Assembly (NCBI GenBank): GCA_029259775.1 | Contig: JAJDEN010000040.1 | Span: 1-64,000, forward strand | Source: Planctomycetota bacterium | GTDB lineage: Bacteria > Planctomycetota > PLA2 > JAEUHO01 | DNA length: 64,000 nucleotides | Reading direction: 5' to 3' | Part shown: positions 45,054 to 54,269 of the stretch, piece after piece | How the letters are laid out: each line of letters starts with the position of its first letter | How positions within the stretch are numbered: position 1 is the first letter of the stretch | Position numbers and translations under genes: made by a program | Notes under the pieces: generated by a model | Databases searched by the model: none | Told to the model about the DNA's origin: nothing | The model's input: the letters and a program-made list of their open reading frames with translations, nothing else

Positions 45054-45935
45054 ATGCACCGCCTCGCGCCCACGTCCGCGGTCCTGTTCGCCCTCGCCCT
45101 CCTGATGCCGGGCTGCGGCGGCACGGAAACGGCGCCGGCGAGCGAACACGACAAACTCATCGATCGCCTGATCACGCAGCTGTCGGACGCGTCCGACGTG
45201 ACGAGGCGGGATGCTGCGATGGAGCTCGGCCGCTTGGGGCCCGTCGCCAAGCGGGCCCTGCCGGCGCTCTGCAAGGCGCTGGCGGACGACGCCTACCCCG
45301 TCCGGGAGTGGGCGTCCTCGGCCCTGTTCGACATCGACCCCAAACCCGTGGCGGCCGTTCCGATCCTGGTGCAGAACCTGCAGTCCAAGAGCCTCTCCAT
45401 GCGCATGTTCGCGGCGGGTGTGCTCGAGCGCATCGGCCCGCCCGCCGCCCCCGCCGTCCCGCACCTGATCAATCAGGTGCAAGGCGAGCACTTCGAAGAG
45501 CATCTCCCCGCCGTGGATGCGCTCGCGGCGATCGGTCCCGCCGGCGCTCCCGCCGTCCCGGCCCTCATCGAGTACACGCGCGGCCAGGGCCACGTGTCCT
45601 GCCACCGCGTCGCCAAGGCCTTGATCGCGATGGGTCGCGCGTCCGTCCCGGCGGTCGTGAAGGCGCTTGGCGACGAGGACGCGGCCATTCGCGTGACAGC
45701 AGCCGGCGCCTTGGGCGTTCTCGCCCCCACCCGGGGGCCGTGGCTGAAGACGCTCATGGCGACCCTCGCAGAGAAGGGCGGTGGCCTGCGCCGGGCCGCG
45801 GCGGAAGCCCTGGGTCGCATCGGTCCGCCCGCCAAGCCGGCGATCCCGGCGCTGCAAGCGGTGCTGACCGACGACGACGGCTACGTCGTCCGCGCGGCCC
45901 GCGACGCCTTGCGACACATCGAGGCGAAGCCGTAG
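45054..45935 (+). CDS. HEAT-repeat lipoprotein
   Basis: The 293-residue protein has a lipobox LMPGC (C21) and about seven HEAT repeats, visible as the repeating pattern RIGPPA-x-PA-x-PALI or similar (for example LERIGPPAAPAVPHLINQV and LGRIGPPAKPAIPALQAVL). HEAT solenoids usually serve as protein-binding scaffolds. It is divergent from the DinB gene and convergent with the glycosylase gene. Function unknown. Confidence 0.9.
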   Translation: MHRLAPTSAVLFALALLMPGCGGTETAPASEHDKLIDRLITQLSDASDVTRRDAAMELGRLGPVAKRALPALCKALADDAYPVREWASSALFDIDPKPVAAVPILVQNLQSKSLSMRMFAAGVLERIGPPAAPAVPHLINQVQGEHFEEHLPAVDALAAIGPAGAPAVPALIEYTRGQGHVSCHRVAKALIAMGRASVPAVVKALGDEDAAIRVTAAGALGVLAPTRGPWLKTLMATLAEKGGGLRRAAAEALGRIGPPAKPAIPALQAVLTDDDGYVVRAARDALRHIEAKP

Positions 45936-45937
45936 GC

Positions 45938-46525
45938 CTACGGCCGTAGCAGCTTGCGCACCCGCCGCTTCAAGTACGGGACGACCTCGTCCTCGAACCA
46001 GGGGTTCTTCTTAAGCCAGATGTTGTTGCGCGGACTCGGATGCGGCAGCGGGAGGCGTGCCGGGCAATGGCGCTTCCAGTCCCGCACCGTGTCGGTCAAC
46101 GTCGTGCCGCGTTGGTCCAAGTGCCACGCCATGGCGTACTGTCCGATGACGAGCGTGAGCTCCACGGCAGGCAGACGCTCGAGCAACGCGTCGCGCCACG
46201 CCGGAGCGCACTCCGGCCGCGGCGGAAGATCGCCGGACGTGCCGGTGCCCGGGTAACAGAACCCCATGGGGAGGATCGCGACCTGGGCTGCGTCGTAGAA
46301 GGTCTCGCGCGAGACGCCCATCCACGCGCGCAAGCGGTCCCCGCTCGGATCATCAAACGGCACACCGGACTCGTGTACGCGGCGACCCGGCGCCTGGCCC
46401 ACGATGAGGACGCGCGCCTTCGCGTGCACTTGGAGCACCGGACGAACCCCATGCTCGAGCGCAGGCTCGCAGATGCGGCATGCGCGGACGTCGCGCAGCA
46501 GACTGGCGAGGTCCTGCTTCGTCAC
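45938..46525 (-). CDS. Uracil-DNA glycosylase family protein
   Basis: The 195-residue protein has the family motif ARVLIVGQAPGRRVHESG (water-activating region), PFDDPSGDRLRAWMG, and the C-terminal LPHPSPRNN (motif B, HPSP-R-N) with the following WLKKNPWFE. This group is a distinct subfamily of uracil-DNA glycosylases; the CRIC start may bind metal but lacks a clear four-cysteine cluster set. The GTG at 46525 overlaps the stop of the upstream lipoprotein gene by 4 bp (GTGA), which favours it over GTG 46543. Confidence 0.85.
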   Translation of the reverse strand: MTKQDLASLLRDVRACRICEPALEHGVRPVLQVHAKARVLIVGQAPGRRVHESGVPFDDPSGDRLRAWMGVSRETFYDAAQVAILPMGFCYPGTGTSGDLPPRPECAPAWRDALLERLPAVELTLVIGQYAMAWHLDQRGTTLTDTVRDWKRHCPARLPLPHPSPRNNIWLKKNPWFEDEVVPYLKRRVRKLLRP

Positions 46526-46962
46526 GGCGTGGACGTAACCCACAACTCAGAACGATCGGACCCCGCCCGGAGCGAGGTGGCGCCAAAGAAGTGGATCGAT
46601 CCGTCCGACGCCATGAAGTCCTCGGGGGACTTCCACCCGGCGACCTCGAGGGCCATGCTGTAGTACGCGGCAACAGCGGCTGCCGTCGTCCCCGCCGGGA
46701 ACCGATGCCGTCCGTAGCGCGAGCCCTCCGGGGCGCCGTCTTGCCATGCGTCGACGAAACGTGTCCGCCCGGCCTTCTCGACCGCGAGGAAGGCGACCGT
46801 CGTCTCGGCGAGCGTGCCGGGACGCTTCGGTCCCTTGTCCGGCGCGATGAAGAACGTGACGGTCCCATCGAAGGACGCTGCAGCGGGCTTCGGGGAGGGC
46901 TCGGACTCGCCACACCCACAGAGCAGGAACAGGAGACCGAGGCAGAGGACTCGGGGGGCCAT
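46522..46962 (-). CDS. Lipoprotein of unknown function
   Basis: The 146-residue protein has lipobox LLCGC (C17) followed by a Ser/Pro/Lys linker. The rest is beta-rich (GTVTFFIAPDKG, SIHFFGATSLRAGSDRSELWV) and not recognised. GGAGG lies 5 nt before the ATG at 46962. Its stop overlaps the start of the glycosylase gene, so both are on one transcript. Confidence 0.75.
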   Translation of the reverse strand: MAPRVLCLGLLFLLCGCGESEPSPKPAAASFDGTVTFFIAPDKGPKRPGTLAETTVAFLAVEKAGRTRFVDAWQDGAPEGSRYGRHRFPAGTTAAAVAAYYSMALEVAGWKSPEDFMASDGSIHFFGATSLRAGSDRSELWVTSTP

Positions 46963-47003
46963 GGCAACCTCCAATGGCGCGAAGCGCGCACCACCTCTAG
47001 AGC

Positions 47004-47771
47004 CTACGTCGGGACGGACGGCGCGAGACGTCGCTTGGCCGCTTTGACCATCCTACGCAGACGCCCGCGGCCCTCCGCGGCCTCCAGGAACAGGCGCATG
47101 GCCGCGCGACCTCTGGCGCGCCGGCCGGCGAGGTCCTGGCAGCGTCCCTGCCAGTAGAGCGCCTCCAGGAGTTCGGGGTGCAATCTGTAGGCCTTGCGCG
47201 TGGCCGCGATGGCGCGGTCGAGATCGCCACGCCCGAGACGTTCGACGTGCTCGGCGGTCGCCTCCGCCAGCTGCAGCAGCGCGGTCGCGTCATCCGGTTT
47301 CTCAGCCACGGCACCCACCGCATCTTGCAGGGCGCGCGCCAACGCCTTCTCGGAGCGTTGTCTCTTGCGGCACCGCACACAACGCACAGCGGTCGACGCG
47401 AAGTTGAACTGGAGGCTCTCATACCAGAACTTCTGCTCGCGGGCGGCAAACACGAACCCGCGGTTGCACTGCACGCACGTGCGCTCGATGTCTTCGTAGA
47501 AGTACCGCGGCGTGTCGCAGCAGTAGGCCTGGCGCCGGATGTTGCCGCGCACCGCGCCGTCAGGAAGCTCCGGGAGGTAATCCGGGTCGTAGTCCCAGAA
47601 GGCGTGGACCGTGCCGTCGGCAAGCGTCAGCGTCGCGGGGATGAATGGGATGGGGCCGAAGCGATCGTGGTGCAGCACGTGCTCCGCGGCCTTCTTCGGC
47701 TGCTTCTTGCGGCGCTGCTTGCCGTCGCGCCCTCGATGTTGTCTGCCGCGCTTGCCCATGTCGCGGGCCAT
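47004..47771 (-). CDS. Zinc-ribbon protein with TPR-like tail
   Basis: The 255-residue protein starts with a very basic segment, then has RRQAYCCDTPRYFYEDIERTCVQCNRGFVF and VRCVRCRKRQ, two CxxC pairs in the style of a zinc-ribbon domain found in many uncharacterised bacterial proteins. The C-terminal half is helical with TPR-like periodicity (AIAATRKAYRLHPELLEALYWQGRC). Function unknown, probably cytoplasmic. Confidence 0.78.
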   Translation of the reverse strand: MARDMGKRGRQHRGRDGKQRRKKQPKKAAEHVLHHDRFGPIPFIPATLTLADGTVHAFWDYDPDYLPELPDGAVRGNIRRQAYCCDTPRYFYEDIERTCVQCNRGFVFAAREQKFWYESLQFNFASTAVRCVRCRKRQRSEKALARALQDAVGAVAEKPDDATALLQLAEATAEHVERLGRGDLDRAIAATRKAYRLHPELLEALYWQGRCQDLAGRRARGRAAMRLFLEAAEGRGRLRRMVKAAKRRLAPSVPT

Positions 47772-47785
47772 TCTGCCAGAGGACG

Positions 47786-48286
47786 TCAGGCTGTCTGCGC
47801 GTCCGTCAGGGGGAAGTCGAGCCCGGACGGGAACTGGTGCCCGAGGAGGCGAATCATCGAGGCCAGCTCACCGTGGTGCTGGAAGACGTGCGTCTGGGTG
47901 CGGAGCAGGACGTGGGCGGGCACGAGGTCCACGGTGTCGCCGTTCCACTTGGTCACGGTGCGTGGCGACGAGAGTTCGGTGTCCGAGGCACCTCGCAGGT
48001 AGCCCGCCGTGGCGGCTTCGACCGCAACCCGCAATCCGCTGAGGGCTTCGATCGTCTGATGCGCGTCGGCGTCATCGTCGAGGAGGATCTCGCCTCGCAG
48101 CACACCGAGCCAGTAGCGCTCGGCGCCGATCAGATGATGCAGCTGCGAGGCCAGGGTCGGGTAGCTGAAGCCCTCGACGGCTCGCAGGAGGTCGTCCACG
48201 GGCAACGTCGCGCAGTGATCGATCACCATCTGCAGACTGCGATGCGTGCGGGCGTGGATGTCGAGCAGGGCGGCTTGGGTGTACAT
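47786..48286 (-). CDS. DinB-family protein, paralogue A
   Basis: The 166-residue DinB-like protein has conserved histidines in SQLHHLIGAERYW and HVFQHHGELASMIRLLG, the expected metal site. It is a close paralogue of the protein at 56225-56713: both share the start LLDIH-RTHRS and the blocks EGFSYPTLASQLHH and VPAHVLLRTQTH. The pair suggests a recent duplication. The substrate is unknown. Confidence 0.88.
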   Translation of the reverse strand: MYTQAALLDIHARTHRSLQMVIDHCATLPVDDLLRAVEGFSYPTLASQLHHLIGAERYWLGVLRGEILLDDDADAHQTIEALSGLRVAVEAATAGYLRGASDTELSSPRTVTKWNGDTVDLVPAHVLLRTQTHVFQHHGELASMIRLLGHQFPSGLDFPLTDAQTA

Positions 48287-48295
48287 GGCACCAGC

Positions 48296-49519
48296 CTATG
48301 CCGAGGTCTTCTGCATCGCATCCGCGCACGGCGGACAGATGGCATGCGTCACGTCGAACGTCCCGTCACGTGGAATGAAGTGACCCAACGGCAGCCAGCG
48401 ACCGTCCTCCGGCCGTACGCTCTCGCACCACGCACAGATCGACACGAAGCCCTCAGCCGCCCCCCGCCCGATGAGCGACTGGATGAACTCATCGCCGCGC
48501 GCCTCGTAGACCGCCGCGACACGCCGCAGAAGTACCTGTTGCTCCCGCACGAACTGGTGCCGGAAGCGGCCCAGGACGGCGGAGCTCTCGGCATCGTCCA
48601 GACCGAGCTCGGGCAGCTCGCGCGTGCACGCGTCGACCTGCCGCAATCGAATGAGCACCGCCGCGGCGACCAGGTCGTAGGCGCTGGCCGCGAGGCCCCA
48701 TTCGTTGAGGCGCTCGAGCTCTCGCGCGAGCACCGCGCCCTCGTGGATGCGCCCGGAGGCGAGCCCCTCCTCGTCCTTCACGAAGCGCAGGATGTCGAGG
48801 GCCTCGCGCGCCAGCGGACGCGCCTCGTCGCGTTCGCCGAGCGCCGCGTGGACCGACACGGTCAGTGCCAGTTCCTTCAAGCGATGGAAGGGCGGTGTCT
48901 CGGAACCCGCTCCAAGCTGGCCGACGAGATGGCGCGCAAGCGGATAGTTGCCTTCGTGGTAGGCGAGCTGGGCACCTCCCATGGTCATCGCCCAGTGGAA
49001 GACCTGCTCGAGGCCTTCCGTCTCCTGGACGATCCGGCGGTACTCGCTCCAGTGGCGTCGCGCCAGCTCGTGGTCTCCCCGCCCGCGCGCGTGCACGCCG
49101 GCCGCGGCGAGGTACTCGAGCTCGAGGTTGGTGAGCGGCACGGGCGCGCGGTCCAGCACCGTCCGCAGATCGCTGAGCGCTTCGCCGAGCGGTTGGTCGA
49201 GGTCGAGCTGGCTGAGCGCCCCGCAGATGGCGCCCAGCGCGAAGGCCAGCACCTTGTCTGCCGCGGGGCCTTCCTCCCGCGCGCGCTGCGCGAGACGGCG
49301 CGCCAGCATGTGCGCCTCGAGGTAGCGCCCCCCGCGTCCGTACAAGGTGATCAGCGACTGCATCGCCATGGCGTGGTTGCCGGCGTGCTCCTCCCGCGCC
49401 TCGTCAAGCAGCGCGCGGAAGTGCTCCTCGGACGCGCGGAAGTCCCCCTGTTCAGCGAGCGCACGCCCCTCCACGACACGGGCGAGGAAGCCATCGGTGG
49501 GTTGCAGGCCTGCGCTCAT
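48296..49519 (-). CDS. TPR-like protein with signalling-type CxxC tail
   Basis: The 407-residue protein is mostly helical with TPR periodicity (ALAEQGDFRASEEHFRALLDEAREE and later). The C-terminal ~45 residues hold CAWCESVRPEDGRWLPLGHFIPRDGTFDVTHAICPPCADAM as two CxxC pairs. The same tail is often found at the end of PAS or response-regulator proteins, though no such sensor domain is present here. It lies 9 nt downstream of the paralogue A start. Confidence 0.8.
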   Translation of the reverse strand: MSAGLQPTDGFLARVVEGRALAEQGDFRASEEHFRALLDEAREEHAGNHAMAMQSLITLYGRGGRYLEAHMLARRLAQRAREEGPAADKVLAFALGAICGALSQLDLDQPLGEALSDLRTVLDRAPVPLTNLELEYLAAAGVHARGRGDHELARRHWSEYRRIVQETEGLEQVFHWAMTMGGAQLAYHEGNYPLARHLVGQLGAGSETPPFHRLKELALTVSVHAALGERDEARPLAREALDILRFVKDEEGLASGRIHEGAVLARELERLNEWGLAASAYDLVAAAVLIRLRQVDACTRELPELGLDDAESSAVLGRFRHQFVREQQVLLRRVAAVYEARGDEFIQSLIGRGAAEGFVSICAWCESVRPEDGRWLPLGHFIPRDGTFDVTHAICPPCADAMQKTSA

Positions 49520-49593
49520 GCGTACGCTCCAGGAGGCAAGCAGATGAGTCTACGGATGGGCGGCTCGTTGCCACGCTTCCGTCGCGCACCTGT

Positions 49594-51414
49594 TCACATG
49601 CCCAAGCGCCCCTCGTGGTCGACGGTCAGCACCGAGGTTGCTCCACCGGGCAGGTTCGTCTCGAGCGAGGCGACCCACCCGCTGTCGTGCGCCTCGAGTC
49701 GGAGCGTGCCAAGCTCCGACGGCGTGACGCCCGCGAAGTAGAAGTCCGACACATCAAGCGAGGGCGCCTCGCGCTCACGCTGTTGGTAGTAGAGATCCAT
49801 CAGCCGTTCGCGGGCCGCGTGCAGCGGATCGCGCGGCGCCTTCGCAGGCTGCAGGCCCGGCGGCCTATCGGAGAAGTGCACGTAGCCGAACTTCTCCGGC
49901 CGGTGCATGTCGATCGCATCCTGCGGTGACCAGACCCAGTTGTCTTCCGGATGCGCCTCGCGCGGCACCTTGCGGTAGCCGCCCTCCAACACGTCGAAGA
50001 GCCAGTGCACGCGCGAGAAGTTCACGCGCCAGACGTCGGACGGCTCCGGCGGGCAGGCCTTGCTGCCCGCGAAAGCCGCGAGCCCCCCCCAGGGAATCGC
50101 CACCTCGACGCTCCAGCCGCGGTCGATGTCCGCAGGATCATTGAGTGTCCCGTCGATGTGCACGGCACTCACGAGCCCCTCGATGTTCTTGCCGCGGTGG
50201 ACAGGGCCTCCGTCGCGGTACGGGCGCTCGAGATGCAGCTCCCAGATCGTGCCGTGCGCGTTGATCTCCAACTCGTAGTAGTCGTGGTTGTCGCCATCGG
50301 GATCGATGAAGATCTCGAAGTCCGGATCGTTGAAGATGATCGAGTTCTTCTCGGTCAGCGTCGCGACGACGTGCGGATCGTCCAGGTACGCGGCGACGTA
50401 GAAGTACGTGTCGTCCCAGCACATCTTCGCGCGCGTCCGGAAGCGCGGCGTCGGCTTCTTGTGCCCCTCGATGTCGACGAAGGCGTCGGTCCACGGCACG
50501 TCGTTCCAAAGCGGATCGGCCATCCGGCCCGTGATCTGTATCGGTCGAGAGACCTTCGGGCAGACGTAGCGCCTGGGGCTGGTGATGATGCGCGTCGGGT
50601 GCTCGGGTGTAGGGGCGACCGTGCCATAGAACGCGGAGCGCTCGTCTGCCGGCACCGCCTTGCCCTCCGGGTCCCAGACGAGTGGGAAGTGCGCCCCCGA
50701 GGCCGACCAACGCGCTGCGTAGACGCCGTGCTCCGCGCTCGCCGCGACGTCACGCACAGAATCGTTGAACCACGTGAGGTCGTAGGCTCCCGGCTCCGAC
50801 GCTCCGAGGAAGTGCCACGTGCCGTGGTCATGGATCTCGACCCAGGTGTGGTTGCCGCTGCCGTCCGTCCACGCGGGCGTCCCGGCCAGACGCGCGGGGA
50901 TGCCAACCGCCCGGCACGCACTCGCCAGCAGGATCGAGAGTCCCGTGCAGGAAGCGAACGTCCACTCGATGGACTCGAGAGGGCTCATGTTGTCGTGCGG
51001 ACGCTTCGTCGGGTGGAAACTGACGCCGCAGGACTCGAACACGAGGCGGTTCAGGCTGAGAACGGCGTCTTCGATCGAGGCGCTCCGGCGCGCGGTCTCG
51101 GCGAAGCGCTCGTAGAAGAGCGGCCGCCAACGATCCCGACGCTCGTCGAGATGCGCGTACGGGAGGACGCACTCCAGGAAGACGTCCTCCGGCACGTCCA
51201 TGCTCGTCGGCACCTCGGTGCGCACGCGGGCGGCATGCGCGACGTTCTCGAGCAGGTACGCGGCGCCGAGCGTCCGCGCGTCAGACGCGGGCATCCAGGC
51301 GATGAGGAAGCGCATCCACGCGGTGTGCGGCGACTCGGCCAGCGCGCGCTCCAGCTCCACGCGGTTGGATCCGGCGGCCTCGAGCGTGGCGTCCAGGGCT
51401 GCCTCGAGCGTCAT
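49594..51414 (-). CDS. Transglutaminase-like / CBM9-like protein
   Basis: The 606-residue protein has a transglutaminase core: C156 in FASCTGLSILLA and H189 in NHTWVEI, followed by WHFLGASEP in place of the usual catalytic aspartate segment. From ~residue 290 a carbohydrate-binding family 9-like domain follows (ADPLWNDVPWTDAFVDIEG, then DFEIFIDPDGDNHDYYELEINA and WSVEVAIPW). No signal peptide is seen. The start overlaps the GH20 stop (ATGA), so the two are translated together. It could be a peptidase that acts on sugar-linked peptides. Confidence 0.85.
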   Translation of the reverse strand: MTLEAALDATLEAAGSNRVELERALAESPHTAWMRFLIAWMPASDARTLGAAYLLENVAHAARVRTEVPTSMDVPEDVFLECVLPYAHLDERRDRWRPLFYERFAETARRSASIEDAVLSLNRLVFESCGVSFHPTKRPHDNMSPLESIEWTFASCTGLSILLASACRAVGIPARLAGTPAWTDGSGNHTWVEIHDHGTWHFLGASEPGAYDLTWFNDSVRDVAASAEHGVYAARWSASGAHFPLVWDPEGKAVPADERSAFYGTVAPTPEHPTRIITSPRRYVCPKVSRPIQITGRMADPLWNDVPWTDAFVDIEGHKKPTPRFRTRAKMCWDDTYFYVAAYLDDPHVVATLTEKNSIIFNDPDFEIFIDPDGDNHDYYELEINAHGTIWELHLERPYRDGGPVHRGKNIEGLVSAVHIDGTLNDPADIDRGWSVEVAIPWGGLAAFAGSKACPPEPSDVWRVNFSRVHWLFDVLEGGYRKVPREAHPEDNWVWSPQDAIDMHRPEKFGYVHFSDRPPGLQPAKAPRDPLHAARERLMDLYYQQREREAPSLDVSDFYFAGVTPSELGTLRLEAHDSGWVASLETNLPGGATSVLTVDHEGRLGM

Positions 51415-52877
51415 CAGGAGATCCTCCGATGCGTCACGCCCATCGCCTCCAACCGCTCCATCATGCGCGCGACCCGCACTTCGAAGCCACCGTCCGTTCG
51501 TGCTTCACGGCTCGACCACGCCACCTCGGCCAAGGCCGACCCCCTCGGCCACGCCATGTACTCGAGGTGCTCCGCGTCGTGGATGTACTCGCTCCAGAGA
51601 TTGGCCTGCACGCCGAGCAGGTGCTTGGCCTGCTCAGCCGGCCAGGTGTCGTCGAGCGGTTCGAACGAATGCACCGTGGCCAGATCGGTGAACCCACCGA
51701 TCGCCTCCGGCTCCGACGCCTCCGGGCCCTGGTAGTGATCGAAGTAGGCGTGCGACATCGGACAAAGCACGACGTCGTGGCCGGCGCGTGCGGCCGCTTG
51801 CGCGTGCGCCGCATCGCGCCACGCCATCACGATGGTCTCCTTCGGCGCGCCGCACTCGAGCACTTCATCCCATGCGACCGGGCGCTTGCCCAGACGCGCC
51901 AGCGTCGCGGCCATGCGGCGATGAAACCAGCCCTGCAGCGCACGCGCATCCGCCACGCCCTCGGCTTGCATGCGCTCCGCGGCGTGGGCGCAGACCTCCC
52001 ACTCGGCGGTCGGGGCTTCGTCGCCCCCGAGATGGACGAACGGACCGGGGAAGAGCGCGGCGACCTCCTCGAGCACGTCGTCCAGGAACGAGAGCGCCTT
52101 GTCGTGCACGCCGAACAAGCGCTCGGAGATCCCCCACCGCGTCCAGACCTCGGCCGGCGCGCCGCTGCCGACCTGGGGATAGGCCGCAAGCGCTGCCTGC
52201 GCGTGCCCGGGCATGTCGATCTCCGGTACGACGCTGATGCCCCGCACGGCGGCGTAGGCCACGAGCTCGCGAACGTCGTCCTGGGTGTAGTACGCGGCGT
52301 AGGGCGTGCCATCGCCCTCCTCACGCGCGCCGCGGCGCGGGGACTCCGCTCGCCTGCTTCCCACCGACGTCAGCCGCGGCCAGCTCGTGATCTCGATGCG
52401 CCAGCCCTGGTCGTCGGTGAGGTGCCAGTGCAGTCGGTTGAACTTCTGCAGGGCCATGGCATCGACGAAGCGCTTGAGGTCCGCGAGAGGAAACGCGTGG
52501 CGCGCCACGTCCACGTGCAGCCCGCGCCACGCGAAACGCGGCGCGTCCTCAATCCGGACCACCGGCAGCGGCCCGTCGTGAAGCAACTGCCTGAGCGACG
52601 ACGCGGCACGGAGGAAGCCCTCGCGCGTCGACGCCTCGACGCGAACCCTCGGCGCCTCCACGGTGAGCACGTACGCCTCAGGAGGCAGGTCGCCCTCGAC
52701 CTCAGCGAAGAGGATCTGGGCACGCCCGCGGTCTGCGAGGCGCACGACGTCACCGAGTGACGCGACGGCGTCCTTCGCCATGGCAGGCGCGTGCACGCCC
52801 CACGGGCGAGGGGCGTCGAACGCGCCCGTGCCCCGCTCGACGGACAGCGGTGCAGGCAGGATGAGGATCTCCCCCAT
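51414..52877 (-). CDS. Glycoside hydrolase family 20, beta-N-acetylhexosaminidase
   Basis: The 487-residue enzyme has a small N-terminal GH20b domain and the catalytic barrel: RGLHVDVARH, FNRLHWHLTDDQGWRIEI and the catalytic pair D286-E287 in HLGGDEAPTAEW, which uses substrate assistance from the N-acetyl group. It should release terminal GlcNAc or GalNAc from chitin or peptidoglycan fragments. No signal peptide is seen, so it probably acts on imported oligosaccharides. It starts 2 nt after the stop of the upstream lipoprotein gene. Confidence 0.93.
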   Translation of the reverse strand: MGEILILPAPLSVERGTGAFDAPRPWGVHAPAMAKDAVASLGDVVRLADRGRAQILFAEVEGDLPPEAYVLTVEAPRVRVEASTREGFLRAASSLRQLLHDGPLPVVRIEDAPRFAWRGLHVDVARHAFPLADLKRFVDAMALQKFNRLHWHLTDDQGWRIEITSWPRLTSVGSRRAESPRRGAREEGDGTPYAAYYTQDDVRELVAYAAVRGISVVPEIDMPGHAQAALAAYPQVGSGAPAEVWTRWGISERLFGVHDKALSFLDDVLEEVAALFPGPFVHLGGDEAPTAEWEVCAHAAERMQAEGVADARALQGWFHRRMAATLARLGKRPVAWDEVLECGAPKETIVMAWRDAAHAQAAARAGHDVVLCPMSHAYFDHYQGPEASEPEAIGGFTDLATVHSFEPLDDTWPAEQAKHLLGVQANLWSEYIHDAEHLEYMAWPRGSALAEVAWSSREARTDGGFEVRVARMMERLEAMGVTHRRIS

Positions 52878-52879
52878 GG

Positions 52880-54172
52880 CTAGCGCGGGTCGACGATCCA
52901 GTCGGCGTCGTAGATGTCGACGAACGCCGGCGCGACGCGCTCGGCGGGACGATCCGGCGCCAACTCGAAGACCCAACCGATGCGGGCCGGTCCGACGTCA
53001 CCCTTCGGGCGACCGTTGAGGTTCGTCCGGCCCGTGCGCTCGCCGAGCGCAACGAACTCGAGGGCCGTGAACCGACCGCTCGCAAGATCGAAGCGGCCGT
53101 GCCCCACGATCTTGCTCGTGACGGCGCGCGGGTACTTCTCGGACGGGGTCCAGTCGCTTGCGCCGAGCGTCCACGTGCCGTCGGTCTCGCCCTGCGTCGC
53201 GCCGTCGATCTCGAAGGAGACGGTGTCGCCGTCGCGCTTCGTGACGGTTGTCGTGATCGAGGACGTGGCGACGTCGGCGGGCGCGAACGGAAGGGTCTGG
53301 CCCCGAACGTTGTCCACCAGGTGGAAGCGGGCGAGGCGCTCGACGATGGCCTGGCTCACCGTGTGCTTGTCGCCCACCTTGGGATCCGTCCCGAGCCAGC
53401 CGCGGGCTTCGGCCGCCGTGAACCAGGCATGGTCGCGATTGAGACGCTTGCGGTCGGCCTCCGGGCCGAGATCGGCGTTGAAGGAACGGAGCACGAGCCC
53501 CGTCGTCGGGCAGCTCGTCTCCCAGCGCTTGCGCGGGAGGGTCCAGTCCGCGGGTAGCTTGCGCGCTGCGGCCGTCGTATCGGCCCAAGCCGCGAGCCCC
53601 TGCGCCATCACCTTCACGACCGCGTCGGCGTCGAGCGTGTTCGTCGAGGCGAGGAAGGTGCCATCCGCCGTGAGGATGTAGATGCCCTGGCGCGTTCCTC
53701 CGCCGCCGCCGTAGTGGCCGTGGTTGGCCATCTTCTGGAAGTGCAGGCACTCGGCGTCTTTGCCTCGCTGCAGGCGCCAGACCTCGTCGGTGGCTGCGAC
53801 GAAGTCCTTCGAAGCGGCGATGACCTTGGGGTTGGACCAGACTGACCGTCGGCCCGCGACGCCGTTGTTTCAGGTGCAGCCGAGCGGATGCCCGTTCATG
53901 ACCCAGAGCAGCAGCGGCTTCTGCTCCGCGGAGGAGGCACGCAGACCGTCCTCGTAGGAGATCTGCCACGCGATCTGCTCCCAGGCGCGCTCGCTGTCCT
54001 TCGGCAGGACGAGGGCGCGGTAGGTAGCTAGCTTCGCCAGCTCGAGCCCGTTGTCGGCGCTTTCCTGCGAAGCACCCGAGGGCTCCGTCGCTTCGCCACC
54101 GCAGGCCGCGCATAGCGCGAGCGCAAGCAACGCGAGGGCGGCAGGTCCGAGCGGGGTCCGAAGTAGAGTCAT
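52880..54172 (-). CDS. Thioredoxin-like lipoprotein with in-frame TGA in a C-x-U motif (candidate selenoprotein)
   Basis: The frame runs from ATG 54172 to the TAG at 52880, with one internal TGA at 53872-53870 (residue 101 of 430). The leader has lipobox CAAC (C24). The N-terminal part has a thioredoxin-like first strand (KPLLLWVMNGHPLGCT), then the TGA, then NNGVAGRRSVWSNPKVIAAS, which continues the fold; GIYILTADGTFLAST is the later strand. The motif becomes C-T-U-N-N. The rest (from ~residue 185) is a larger beta-rich domain I do not recognise. Treated as two genes, the first would be a truncated thioredoxin and the second would start inside the fold. It heads an operon with GH20 and transglutaminase. 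Confidence 0.75.
53847..53861 (-). other. SECIS-like hairpin after the TGA
   Basis: On the coding strand CGUCG pairs with CGACG around a CGGGC loop, 8 nt after the UGA. The stem is a perfect 5 bp. The loop Gs lie 15-17 nt after the UGA, at the near end of the range known for bacterial SECIS elements. Confidence 0.5.
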
Positions 54173-54269
54173 GCAGATGCTCCGGCGGGTCGGGTGCGGG
54201 GCGCTTCGTTCCTGCCCCTGTACCTGGGGTCGGGCATCCTACAGCCCCGGGCCAGCAGGAGAGCCAGCG

